DNA of 64,000 nt, from NCBI GenBank assembly GCA_021324885.1, contig JAJPIF010000003.1, positions 1-64,000 on the forward strand, in the 5' to 3' direction. The notes below the pieces were generated by a model that did not search any database, was not told the origin of the DNA, and was given only the letters and a program-made list of their open reading frames with translations. The position numbers and the translations under genes were made by a program. Origin of the DNA: Pseudomonadota bacterium (GTDB lineage: Bacteria > Desulfobacterota > Binatia > Binatales > Binataceae). Positions 16,979-25,193 of this stretch are shown piece by piece (positions within the stretch are counted from its first letter, which is position 1; the number at the start of each line of letters is the position of its first letter).

Positions 16979-17767
16979 ATGATGGCGGCCATTTCGGAAC
17001 GCACAGTCACGGTTTGGCACAATCGGGTGGAGGCGCGCGTCAAAGTCGCCGGCAGCGGACCACCCCTGCTTTATCTGCATTGCGGCTACGGTCTGGTATG
17101 GGATGAATTCCTCGAGTTGCTGGCGCGCGATTTCACCGTCTACGCGCCGGAACATCCAGGCACCAGCGACGGCCTGCCCGACGCGGTCAAGCCGCTGGAC
17201 GACGTCTGGGACCTGACGCTCTTTTACGATGAGCTGTTCGACCGCCTCGGCCTGCGATCGGCTGCGGTTGTGGGCCATTCCTTCGGCGGGATGATGGCCG
17301 CGGAGCTGGCAGCGTCGGCGCGAGATCGCGTAAACAAACTGGTCCTGATCGACGCCCTGGGTTTGTGGCGCGACGACGCACCGATCAGGAACTACATGGT
17401 GATGGCGCAGCCCGACCTGGAGCCGCTGCTGTTTTACGATCGGACCCATCCGGCGCGCAAACACGTCTTTGCCAATCTCGAAGACACCGATTCGGTGATT
17501 CGGCTGACGTGGGCGCTGGCCTGCACCGGCAAGTTCATCTGGCCGCTGCCCGACAAAGGGTTGAAAAAACGTATCCATCGCATCACCGCGCCCACGTTGA
17601 TCGTGTGGGGCAAACACGACGGCCTGACGCCCCCGCTGTACGCCGCCGACTTCGCTCGGCTGATTGCGAACTCGAAGACCGCGATGGTCGAAGGCGCGGC
17701 GCACATGGCGCCGCTGGAGCAGCCTGCCGCGGTGGCAACGTTGGTGCGCGACTTCATCCAGGGATAG
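16979..17767 (+). CDS. Alpha/beta hydrolase
   Basis: This 262-residue alpha/beta-hydrolase-fold enzyme has nucleophile S101 in VVGHSFGGMM, an acid in LIVWGKHDG, and catalytic His in EGAAHMAPLEQP. The oxyanion region is LYLHCGYG, Cys replacing the more usual Gly after His. It probably hydrolyses a C-C bond or an ester formed by the upstream monooxygenase, as meta-cleavage hydrolases do; that role is inference. It starts at tandem ATGs 16979/16982. Confidence 0.88.
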   Translation: MMAAISERTVTVWHNRVEARVKVAGSGPPLLYLHCGYGLVWDEFLELLARDFTVYAPEHPGTSDGLPDAVKPLDDVWDLTLFYDELFDRLGLRSAAVVGHSFGGMMAAELAASARDRVNKLVLIDALGLWRDDAPIRNYMVMAQPDLEPLLFYDRTHPARKHVFANLEDTDSVIRLTWALACTGKFIWPLPDKGLKKRIHRITAPTLIVWGKHDGLTPPLYAADFARLIANSKTAMVEGAAHMAPLEQPAAVATLVRDFIQG

Positions 17768-17783
17768 CCGGGAGGATTGTGTC

Positions 17784-18719
17784 ATGGCGAAACGACTGGC
17801 CGGCAAGGTTGCGATCGTTACCGGCGCGGGCCGCGGAATCGGACGCTGCGAGGCGCTGCTGCTAGCCGCCCAGGGCGCCAGCGTCGTGGTCAATGATCTC
17901 GGCGGCGCGCCGGACGGCAAAGGCGCCGACAAAAGCGTCGCGCAAGGCGTGGTCGAAGAAATCAAGGCCGCAGGCGGAAAAGCCGTCGCCAATGGCGACA
18001 GCGTCGCCACGATGGCGGGTGCGAAGGCGATCGTGGACTGCGCGCTCAAAAATTTCGGCCGCCTCGATATACTGATCAACAACGCCGGCAACCTGCGTCC
18101 AAAACCAATCTGGGAGATGAGCGAAGAGGATTGGGACGTGGTGGTGAGCGTCCATTTGAAGGGGACATTCTGTTGTACCCGGCATGCGGCGCCGATCTTT
18201 CGCGAACAGCGCAGCGGCGTGATCGTCAACACCGCGTCGGAATCCGGGCTGGGGCATTACGGGATGGCCAACTACTCGGCGGCCAAGGAAGGTATCGTCG
18301 GTTTTACCCGCACCGTGGCGCGCGACCTGGGTCAGTTCAATGTGCGCGTCAACGCGATCCGGCCGCGAGCCGGCACCCGGATGGCGACTCCCGAGGTGCT
18401 GGAGACAATACGGATCCAGCAGGAAGTGTTAGGTTTCCCTGCGCTCGGCAATTCCTGGTTGTCCTCCGATGACGAGGAGATCAGACCCGAACAGCCGGCC
18501 ACGCTCGCCGTCTGGCTATGCACCGACGCGTGCGCCAACGTCAACGGCCAGGTATTCGAAGCCAGCGGCCGCCAGATTGGCCTGTGGCCCGAAGAGGAGA
18601 TGAGCCGCGTAATCCATCGCCCCGACGCGGACTGGGACCTCGACACGCTGGACATTGCGGCCACGCGCAACTACCTGATCGGCCATCTCACGAACAAATT
18701 TTCGGGGAGGAAAAAGTGA
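17784..18719 (+). CDS. Short-chain dehydrogenase/reductase
   Basis: This 311-residue classical SDR carries the NAD(P) motif TGAGRGIG, the segment VVVNDLGG, the NNAG motif, and catalytic Ser (NTASESG) and Tyr/Lys (YSAAK). The VVNDLGG segment resembles the 3-hydroxyacyl-CoA dehydrogenase-type SDRs of multifunctional beta-oxidation enzymes. An extension of about 50 residues past the Rossmann core (ending in NKFSGRKK) is longer than in minimal SDRs. GGAGG lies 8 nt before the ATG. It converges on the SDR gene at 18721. Confidence 0.9.
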   Translation: MAKRLAGKVAIVTGAGRGIGRCEALLLAAQGASVVVNDLGGAPDGKGADKSVAQGVVEEIKAAGGKAVANGDSVATMAGAKAIVDCALKNFGRLDILINNAGNLRPKPIWEMSEEDWDVVVSVHLKGTFCCTRHAAPIFREQRSGVIVNTASESGLGHYGMANYSAAKEGIVGFTRTVARDLGQFNVRVNAIRPRAGTRMATPEVLETIRIQQEVLGFPALGNSWLSSDDEEIRPEQPATLAVWLCTDACANVNGQVFEASGRQIGLWPEEEMSRVIHRPDADWDLDTLDIAATRNYLIGHLTNKFSGRKK

Positions 18720-18720
18720 G

Positions 18721-19485
18721 CTAATTCCCGCCGCCCCCGGCGCCGGCGCATAAGCCGCCGTCCACCACCAACGCGTGACCGGTTACGAACGACGCGTCGT
18801 CGGAGGCCAGGAACAGCACGCAGCGCGCGATTTCTTCCGGTTTCGCCATCCGTCCCAGGGGATGCGCCCGATGCAGCGTCTCACGAATCTTCTCGGTCTT
18901 GCCGAAGGCGTTGGCGACCAGGGGCGTATCCACTATTCCGGGACAGATGCAGTTGACCCGCACGCCCGCCGGAGCAAACTCCAGCGCGGCGGTGCGCGTG
19001 ATCCCCACCACGCCGTGCTTGGCGGCGTTGTAGGCGGACAGCCCCTGGCTGCCGCGGATTCCCGCCACCGACGCGGTATTGACGATCGCGCCGCGCTTTT
19101 GCTGGACCATCACGCGACCGGCAAACTTCAACCCCCAGTAAACGCCGTCCAGGTCAATTCTGAGGGTGTTGAAATAAAGGTCTTCGGGAGTTTCGAGCAG
19201 GGGCGCGACAATGCCGATGCCGGCATTGTTGAACATGATATCGAGGCCGCCCAGCTTGTCGCAGGCGGTCTGCACCAGCCGCTCGATCGCTTTGGGATCG
19301 CGCACGTCGGTGGGAACGAACATCCCGCCCGCCGATTTTGCGATCGCCTCGCCGTCGCTGTTGGGCAAATCAGCGACGACAACTCTGGCGCCTTCGCGCG
19401 CGAACAGTTCGACCGTGGCCTTGCCGATTCCCGAAGCGCCGCCCGTGACTATTGCAACGCGATCCGCGATTCTGCCCTGAGCCAT
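18721..19485 (-). CDS. Short-chain dehydrogenase/reductase
   Basis: This 254-residue classical SDR has the cofactor motif TGGASGIG, FNNAGIG, catalytic Ser in VNTASVAGIRG, YNAAKHG for Tyr and Lys, and the substrate-loop motif CPGIVDTPL. VVADLP after the second strand suggests NAD preference through Asp. It has a C-terminal Gly-rich tail (VDGGLCAGAGGGGN). Its stop is one base from the stop of the convergent SDR. It is probably co-transcribed with the EthD-type gene upstream (23-bp gap). Confidence 0.9.
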   Translation of the reverse strand: MAQGRIADRVAIVTGGASGIGKATVELFAREGARVVVADLPNSDGEAIAKSAGGMFVPTDVRDPKAIERLVQTACDKLGGLDIMFNNAGIGIVAPLLETPEDLYFNTLRIDLDGVYWGLKFAGRVMVQQKRGAIVNTASVAGIRGSQGLSAYNAAKHGVVGITRTAALEFAPAGVRVNCICPGIVDTPLVANAFGKTEKIRETLHRAHPLGRMAKPEEIARCVLFLASDDASFVTGHALVVDGGLCAGAGGGGN

Positions 19486-19508
19486 CCGCGTTTCCTCCGG
19501 TCAAGCGA

Positions 19509-20213
19509 TCACTTGAGATTGTATTGCGTGGTGTAAAAGGTGACGATCTTTTCGAGATTGACGAAGCTTTTGACGTCGGCAGCGATTACTTCGGCGTTTT
19601 GCGGGGTGTCGTAAAGCCGCTGCTCGAGGTCTTCAAGGGTCGGGAAATACAGAATGGCGACGCCGTTGTACGGCGGCGCGTCTGGCGTCAGCGCCTGCTC
19701 GACAAAATTCTGGACATAGCGGGTCATCCCGATATGTACGCGGCAGGCCAGCGGCCCGTGATTGCGCCATCCCTGCCGCCCTGCCTGATCGGTTTTGCCC
19801 GCAGCCCACATAATGGCCGAAACCAGATTGACGCCGGGCGCGCGCTGACCCACTTCGAAAGCCTGGCGATTCTTCTCGACGATCTCGGTAACCAGGTAGG
19901 AATGGCAGGCAGCTTCACGTGAACGCAGACTTTGAGCGATCACCGGCTCAATCGCCGCATTGTAGATGGCAGCGGCTGAGCGCGGGTCGCCGGACTCCTC
20001 GATCCACATTTCGCTCACCGCGTCGTAAGGGACCGGAGCGGAATCCAGCGGGGCAACCCCCATCTTGGGCGAGGCGTCATTGACGTTGACTACGTAATGC
20101 GCCAAAACCCGCACCGATTTCAGCATCGCCGGCGCATGCTCGCGTACGAACCATCTTTGGAAATCAGCACTGTCCTGTCCCGGTCCGCGGCTGATCAGCG
20201 AAACCACTTTCAT
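19509..20213 (-). CDS. EthD-like dimeric alpha-beta barrel protein
   Basis: This 234-residue protein appears to have two ferredoxin-like repeats. Each contains an Arg/Trp-rich start (MKVVSLISRGPGQDSADFQRWF and the second-half segment AGRQGWRNHGP...CRVHIGMTRYVQN) followed by a strand-helix with Pro/Tyr (YDAVSEMWIEE and YNGVAILYFPTLEDLE). This fits the EthD family, small proteins found with P450 or other catabolic genes that often act as stand-alone barrels. The start was set at MKVVSLIS because GGAGGATCAAT precedes it; the upstream frame start is not supported. Confidence 0.75.
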   Translation of the reverse strand: MKVVSLISRGPGQDSADFQRWFVREHAPAMLKSVRVLAHYVVNVNDASPKMGVAPLDSAPVPYDAVSEMWIEESGDPRSAAAIYNAAIEPVIAQSLRSREAACHSYLVTEIVEKNRQAFEVGQRAPGVNLVSAIMWAAGKTDQAGRQGWRNHGPLACRVHIGMTRYVQNFVEQALTPDAPPYNGVAILYFPTLEDLEQRLYDTPQNAEVIAADVKSFVNLEKIVTFYTTQYNLK

Positions 20214-20271
20214 ATTGATCCTCCAACCCCAACTGCGCCATTGACGGCGCATTTGCCGGTCGAGTCTGTGC

Positions 20272-20673
20272 TCAGGCTGGACTGCCCGAGTAGTCCCAAA
20301 AGGCCTTGCGTTCAGCCAGAAGCCACTTGCCGTCCACCTTGCGAAGCTGATCCTCGTAACGCCCGATCGCGATCAATTCGGTGTGTCCGCGATGAGTCCG
20401 GTAATGCAGGACGTAGCAGCTTCCTCGCGCGCGGTCTCCCTCGATGTCGAGCAGAATGTTGGTGACCACGTGACGCATCTGGAACATGTGCGTGTCGGCG
20501 CGGTACCTGGCCAGGAACTGCTTGAGTTGCTCCCGTCCCACAAAGCGCCCGAAATTTGCGCCCTCCACCGCCCCGTCCGCGGTAAAGCAGTCCAGCCAGT
20601 CGTCGTGCCGTTTCTCATCCAGACTCAAATTGTAGCGCGAATACAGTTGCTGAATTTGCGCGTAGTCGTCCAC
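20272..20673 (-). CDS. NTF2-like/SnoaL-type protein
   Basis: This 133-residue protein has the NTF2-like cone fold of the SnoaL/ring-hydroxylating beta-subunit type: DDYAQIQQLYSRYNLSLDEKRHDDWLDCFTADGAV at the start, FVGREQLKQFL, and RYEDQLRKVDGKWLLAERKAFWD at the end. Such proteins are isomerases, dehydratases or dioxygenase small subunits; this one cannot be specified further. A GTG at 20673 preceded by GGAGG is the best start. It is divergent from the seleno-peroxiredoxin gene (172-bp gap). Confidence 0.82.
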   Translation of the reverse strand: MDDYAQIQQLYSRYNLSLDEKRHDDWLDCFTADGAVEGANFGRFVGREQLKQFLARYRADTHMFQMRHVVTNILLDIEGDRARGSCYVLHYRTHRGHTELIAIGRYEDQLRKVDGKWLLAERKAFWDYSGSPA

Positions 20674-20845
20674 GGTCCTGTCCTCCACGCCTGGGCGTCC
20701 TAGCTTAGCACCAGCGGGCGGCAATGAAACTGTTTGCGCCATACCAGGATGGAGTAGGGGCCTGCTTTTTTGGCCCGGCTGGACAGGGACGGTACCGGAA
20801 TATAGCGTTTTAGCCAGCGAAATACCGTCAGAGGAGGCGGATTGT

Positions 20846-21292
20846 ATGTTGAAGGCCGGAGACCCGGCGCCTGATTTCACGCTGCAAACGCATGAAGGTC
20901 AGCCGCTGACGTTATCATCCCTGCGTGGCCGCAAAGTTCTGCTTTGGTTCTACCCCAAAGCCGATACCCCTGGTTGAACGACCGAAGGTCGCGGGTTCCG
21001 TGACCTCTATTCCGATTTCGAAAAGAACAACATCACGGTTTTGGGCATCAGCTTCGACAGCGTCGAACAGAATGCCGCCTTCGCCAAAAAGTTCGATTTC
21101 CCTTTCAAATTGCTCTGCGATACCGAACGCCAGGTGGGACTGACTTACGGCGCCTGCAGCGACGTCAAAGCCGGTTACGCCAGCCGCATCAGCTACCTGA
21201 TTGATGAGCAGGGCAAGGTCGCGGCGGCCTACCCCAAAGTCAGCCCCCGCGAGCATCCGGGCGAGGTGCTGGCCGACGCCGCCCGCCTGTAG
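20846..21292 (+). CDS. Peroxiredoxin (BCP/PrxQ type) with selenocysteine at the peroxidatic position
   Basis: Reading UGA 20975-20977 as Sec gives a 148-residue thioredoxin-fold peroxidase. The start is MLKAGDPAPDFTLQTHEG; the active-site motif is YPKADTPGUTTEG, with U44 exactly where BCP/PrxQ proteins have the peroxidatic Cys of DTPGCT. Downstream lie TVLGISFDS, FPFKLLCDTE and SYLIDEQGKV. The position that often holds the PrxQ resolving Cys (TEGC) is Arg49 here, so only C91 and C104 remain, and a 1-Sec mechanism using an external thiol is likely. It would reduce hydroperoxides. GAGGAGG precedes ATG 20846. A SECIS-like hairpin follows the UGA and a terminator follows the gene. Confidence 0.93.
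20986..21006 (+). promoter_or_regulatory. SECIS-like hairpin of the seleno-peroxiredoxin
   Basis: Eight nucleotides after the UGA an imperfect 9-bp stem (A20986 to G20994 with C20998 to U21006, one G-U pair) closes a GUU loop 17 nt from the UGA. This is the same geometry as the other two UGA genes of the window. Confidence 0.78.
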
Positions 21293-21319
21293 GATTTTTT
21301 CAACTTCGGCAAAGCCGAC

Positions 21320-21356
21320 GGGGACGGCCGCATCGATCGCGGCCGCTCCCGTTTCT
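21320..21356. terminator. Intrinsic terminator between convergent genes
   Basis: A stem formed by GGGA-CGGCCGC (21321-21331) and GCGGCCG-c-TCCC (21339-21350, one bulged C) closes a 7-nt loop. It is followed by GTTTCTT on the plus strand. It lies between the seleno-peroxiredoxin and the RraA-like gene and may serve both. Confidence 0.6.
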
Positions 21357-22064
21357 TCAATGGATTTGAGAGGATTCGGCGAAAGCCTTGCGCAACTGCT
21401 CGATCGAAAAGCCCGGCTTTCTGCTGGCTTCGACGATCACTTTTTCGCGCCGGGCCAGCAAATCCGCCGCTTGCGGAATCGCCTTGATCACGTCCGCGGG
21501 CACCACGACCGCTCCGTGCCGATCGGCGTGAATAACGTCATTGGGCGAAACTACCATCCCTGCGACGTTCACAATTGTGCCGATATCAACCACGTGGACA
21601 TGCGCGTGCGAGGGCATGATCGAGCCGGCCAGCACAAAAAAGCCTTCCGCCCAGGTATCGAGATCGCGCACGGAACCGTCGGTGATTACGCCGGCGCACC
21701 CCAAACCCTTGTGCATCGCACTGTTGACTTCGCCGAAAAACGCACCCAGACCGATGTCGGGGCCGTCGAGATCCTGAACCACCGCGATAGTCGGGGTCGG
21801 GGCCGCGGCCAGATGTTCGTAATAGGCGAAACTAATCCGGCCCGCCTCGCGCATCCCCTTCGGATGCGGCTCGCGACATCGGATCGTCGCGGTACGCGCG
21901 AACCCCACGACCGGCTTCAGGTTGGGAAAGGGAGCGATGAGCGGGCGGCGGTTGAAGCCAAACGCGCGCCGATGCGGCGCCACCACTTCCAGCGCGTTGC
22001 AGATCGTTGGCGTATCGTAAGCGCGCAGGGCCTCGAGGTCGGCGGCGTCGGGCAATGCTGACAT
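21357..22064 (-). CDS. RraA-like protein (HMG/CHA aldolase or demethylmenaquinone methyltransferase-like fold)
   Basis: This 235-residue protein has the RraA fold. Its core motif is GVITDGSVRD, with the Arg-Asp pair that binds divalent metal and carboxylate in the HMG/CHA aldolases; DTPTICNALE and HADRHGAVVVP are further family segments. Many members in catabolic loci are aldolases or decarboxylases acting on 4-carboxy-4-hydroxy-2-oxo acids, whereas RraA proper inhibits RNase E. The neighbouring catabolic genes favour an enzyme. GGAGG before MSALPDAAD fixes the start at 22064. Confidence 0.85.
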   Translation of the reverse strand: MSALPDAADLEALRAYDTPTICNALEVVAPHRRAFGFNRRPLIAPFPNLKPVVGFARTATIRCREPHPKGMREAGRISFAYYEHLAAAPTPTIAVVQDLDGPDIGLGAFFGEVNSAMHKGLGCAGVITDGSVRDLDTWAEGFFVLAGSIMPSHAHVHVVDIGTIVNVAGMVVSPNDVIHADRHGAVVVPADVIKAIPQAADLLARREKVIVEASRKPGFSIEQLRKAFAESSQIH

Positions 22065-22304
22065 GGCTGATCCTCCCGGGCAGTGTCTTGAAATCCTGGA
22101 TTCAAATCTTGAACCACGTATTTCGCACGGTCCGGCGCGCCCGATCAACTGCGAAACAGTAAGCCGTACCCGATTTCAGAAAAGCGGACTGCCGAACCTC
22201 GTCCGTTGATGACTCCGCTAGATCTGCTACAGCCAGCTCGAGGGTGCTGAAGAGCGCAAAGACACAGGCCGGCCGACAACACCAAAAACGTTGCGAGACC
22301 AGGT

Positions 22305-23528
22305 TCAGATTACCCGTTTTTCCTTCAGGCGCGCGATGTCGTCCCAGGTGTGGCCGAGTTCGAGCAGAATTTCTTCGGTATGCTGTCCCAGTTCCGGGGC
22401 CGGTGTGCGGATGCTCCATGGGGTCAGGTCGAAATCGATTGGCGCCGGCACGATTTCGAGGTCCTGACCTTTAGCCGTAGGCAGACGCGTCAATCCGCCG
22501 GCCGCGCGCATCTGCGGATCGCGGAGCAGATCGTCGCCGTCATTGACCGGGGTCCACCAGATGTCTTCGCGCTCGAACAGCGGCTCCCATTCCTCCAGGG
22601 GCCGCTGCGCGAACGCCCGATCCAGTATCGGCGTCAGCACAGTGGCGTTTTGCCCGCGCGCCTCGAGGCTGTTGAATCGGGGATCGTTCTCCAGTTCGGG
22701 GCGGCCGATCACCCGGGTGACGGCGGGCCACATCCGATCGCCCTGCAATCCCAGCAGCCAGAACCATTTGCCGCGCGAATCCTGGTAGCAGTTGTTCATC
22801 GGATTGAGAATTTCCGCGCGCGATTTGACCGCCCGCGGCGCCGATCCCTGGGCGATTCGATCCAGATGCGCGCTGATCGCATAAGCGCCGGTGCGCAGCA
22901 GCGACGCCAGCACGCGCTGCCCCTGACCAGTCCGCTGGCGGGCGACCAGCGCCGCGCACACGCCGCCCGCCGCCGACATCGCGGTGTAATAATCGCCGAA
23001 CGCCCCGCAACGCATCATCGGCTCATCCCCCGGCGGCAGCAGCGTCGCGGCGACGCCTGCGCGCGCATAGAACGCGCCGACATCGTAGGCCGCCTTGTCG
23101 CGCCATTCGCCCTGGAGCCCGTAGCCGGTCACATGGCAGTAGATCAGCGCGGGTTCGAGTTGGTGCACCGTATCGTAATCAAGCCGCATCCGCTCCAGCG
23201 CATTCGTGCGCAGGTTGGTCAGAAAAATGTCGGCCTGGTGGATCAACTCGAGCGCAATCTGGCGGCCCTCTTCGGTGCGGACGTCGAGCACGATGCTGCG
23301 TTTGGCGCGATTGTTGACCAGGAATTCGATGCTGGTTTCGGTGACGGTTTCCTGTCCGGGACGCAGGTTGAGCGCGCGAAAGGGATCGCCGTCAGCCGGT
23401 TCGATCTTGACAACGTCGGCGCCCCAATCCGCCAGAATCCCTCCGACCATCGGCCCCGCCGCCCACATCGCCAGTTCCACAACCTTGAAACCCTTGAGCG
23501 GACCGGTGGCATTGCTGTTTGCGTCCAT
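22305..23528 (-). CDS. Type III CoA-transferase (CaiB/BaiF family)
   Basis: This 407-residue protein shows GFKVVELAMWAAGPMVGGILADWGADVVKIE, the segments RSIVLDVRTEEGR and NLRTNALERMRLDYD, and the catalytic Asp in KAAYDVGAFYARAG. It would transfer CoA to an organic acid. It forms a probable minus-strand operon with the DUF35 protein (21-bp gap) and the thiolase-like protein upstream, a trio typical of acyl-CoA side-chain degradation. Confidence 0.92.
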   Translation of the reverse strand: MDANSNATGPLKGFKVVELAMWAAGPMVGGILADWGADVVKIEPADGDPFRALNLRPGQETVTETSIEFLVNNRAKRSIVLDVRTEEGRQIALELIHQADIFLTNLRTNALERMRLDYDTVHQLEPALIYCHVTGYGLQGEWRDKAAYDVGAFYARAGVAATLLPPGDEPMMRCGAFGDYYTAMSAAGGVCAALVARQRTGQGQRVLASLLRTGAYAISAHLDRIAQGSAPRAVKSRAEILNPMNNCYQDSRGKWFWLLGLQGDRMWPAVTRVIGRPELENDPRFNSLEARGQNATVLTPILDRAFAQRPLEEWEPLFEREDIWWTPVNDGDDLLRDPQMRAAGGLTRLPTAKGQDLEIVPAPIDFDLTPWSIRTPAPELGQHTEEILLELGHTWDDIARLKEKRVI

Positions 23529-23549
23529 GAATTCTCCTGAGATGAGCCG

Positions 23550-24005
23550 CTAGCGCGCCAGGCGCCATTGCAGCAGCGTGTAGCCTTTTTCCCTGTGATC
23601 CTCGAAGACCGCTTCGACCGGCGCGCCGATTTCAATTGGCTGCTGAGGATCGCCCAGCAGATTGCCCGCGATCCTCAGGTTGTTGGCCTGCGGCAGTTCC
23701 ACCAGCACCACAACGAAGGGACAGGCGGGCTTAAGCGCCGCGGGCACCGGATGCCAGATGCGGACCCAGCTATAAATCCGTCCCTTGCCCTCGACCTGCT
23801 GCCATCCGCGATCGAACGAGAGGCATTTGTGGCACAGCCATTCGGGCTCCATCTGAAGATTGCCGCAACTGTTGCAGCGCTGCACGACGATCTGATGGCG
23901 CTTGAGCGCTTCCCAGAATTCCAGGTCGCGTCCATCGGGCGCGGGGTGAGGCGGCGGCAGCGCTTCGGGGAGATAATATTGAGACCCGCTGGTTTCGGTT
24001 GCCAT
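23550..24005 (-). CDS. DUF35 OB-fold/zinc-ribbon acyl-CoA-associated protein
   Basis: This 151-residue protein has an N-terminal zinc ribbon with C-x2-C-x11-C-x2-C (CNSCGNLQMEPEWLCHKC) followed by an OB-fold (GRIYSWVRIWHPV...PFVVVLVELPQ...RIAGNLLGDP). This is the DUF35/ChsH2-like family, which binds acyl-CoA and forms complexes with SCP-x-type thiolases or MaoC-like hydratases. The thiolase-like gene lies 21 bp upstream, so a 1:1 complex like those of steroid side-chain degradation is likely. Confidence 0.92.
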   Translation of the reverse strand: MATETSGSQYYLPEALPPPHPAPDGRDLEFWEALKRHQIVVQRCNSCGNLQMEPEWLCHKCLSFDRGWQQVEGKGRIYSWVRIWHPVPAALKPACPFVVVLVELPQANNLRIAGNLLGDPQQPIEIGAPVEAVFEDHREKGYTLLQWRLAR

Positions 24006-24026
24006 TTCTTCCTCCTGGCGCGCCGT

Positions 24027-25193
24027 TTACCGGTGCAGGATCAGGTTGCTGGCCGGCGTGGTGACCGAGCCCGAAATCATCATCGAAATTTCAGCGTCCT
24101 TGACCTGGCAGGTCGAGTCGCCGCGGACCTGACGCGCCGCCTCATTAACCAGTTGCATCCCGATTACGTAGCACTCCGCCAGGTTGCCGCCGCTGGTGTT
24201 AAGCGGAAGTTTGCCGTTGGGCCAGGTCAAATTTTCGAGCGTGCAGAAATCCATCAGCTCGTCGGGATGGCAAAAGCCGTGCTCGGCCAGCGTGATCACG
24301 ACGGCGCCGCTGAAATGGTCGTACGATTGCACAACATCGACGTCCTTGGGCTCGATCCCAGCCATCTCGTAAAGCCGGCGCGACAGATGCTTGTAGTTGG
24401 CGCTGGGGAAGTCCGGAACGTTTTCCGAATCGTGGATGTCGCGGTAGTCGGAGCCCTGCGCCGCCGCCATGATATAGGCGGGCTTCTGGCGGAGGTCGCG
24501 CGCGCGTTCCGCGGTCGTCACGATCACCGCCGACGCGCCGTCGTTCTCCATGCAGCAGTCGTAGAGATGGAACGGCTCCACGATCCAGCGCGAATTGTCG
24601 TAGGCTTCGCGCGTCAGCGGACGCCCGTACATCACGGCACGCGGATTGAATTGCGCATGATGGTAGGAGGCGAGCGACACGGCGGCCAGTGCGTCCTGGG
24701 TGATCTTGTGCTCGTGCATGAAGCGGCGCACGCGCATCGCGATCTTCTGGGCCGGCGTGGTCAGGCCGTAGGGGACGGTAAATCCCATCAGGCCCGCCAT
24801 TCCAGGCCCGGTCGTACCCTGCCCGAAACGGAAGGTCTGGCCCTGAGCCAGCGCGCGAAACACCGCGACGTAGCGGGCGTATCCGCACGCGACCGCCGCA
24901 GCCGCATTGGCCACGGCCGCCGCCACGCCGCCGCCCCCGGTCCAGGCCATGTTGCAGAAGTTCAGTTCACGCAGGCCCAGGCCGCCCGCCAGACGGCTGG
25001 GCTCATTGGCTTCCATCGCAAAAGAAGCCAGCCCGTCGATGTCGGTCACTTTGATCCCGGCGTCGTTGGCGGCGTTGATGATGGCCTGACAGGCGAGCCC
25101 GAATTCGGGAACCGGCGAGCCGCCGCGCTTGTAATACGCGCTTTCGCCCACGCCAACTATGGCGGCCTTGTCCTTGATCGTGTTGTGTTCCAT
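24027..25193 (-). CDS. SCP-x-type thiolase family protein
   Basis: This 388-residue protein has thiolase-superfamily architecture: DKAAIVGVGESAYYKRG at the start, AIINAANDAGIKVTDIDGLAS, a Gly-rich TGGGGVAAAVANAAAAVACG, and NTSGGNLAECYVIGMQLVNEAARQ near the end. The C-terminal Cys motif of classical thiolases is replaced (MMISGSVTTP), as in many lipid-transfer-type members, which can act as retro-aldolases with a DUF35 partner. MEHNTIKDK (25193) was chosen as the start since similarity begins right after it; the 45-residue upstream extension looks non-coding. Confidence 0.88.
   Translation of the reverse strand: MEHNTIKDKAAIVGVGESAYYKRGGSPVPEFGLACQAIINAANDAGIKVTDIDGLASFAMEANEPSRLAGGLGLRELNFCNMAWTGGGGVAAAVANAAAAVACGYARYVAVFRALAQGQTFRFGQGTTGPGMAGLMGFTVPYGLTTPAQKIAMRVRRFMHEHKITQDALAAVSLASYHHAQFNPRAVMYGRPLTREAYDNSRWIVEPFHLYDCCMENDGASAVIVTTAERARDLRQKPAYIMAAAQGSDYRDIHDSENVPDFPSANYKHLSRRLYEMAGIEPKDVDVVQSYDHFSGAVVITLAEHGFCHPDELMDFCTLENLTWPNGKLPLNTSGGNLAECYVIGMQLVNEAARQVRGDSTCQVKDAEISMMISGSVTTPASNLILHR

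Noticed and set aside
20978-20990. Short hairpin CGACC-GAA-GGTCG directly after the peroxiredoxin UGA
   Set aside because: The loop would be only about 6 nt from the UGA, too close for a bacterial SECIS. The longer hairpin at 20986-21006 has the right spacing.
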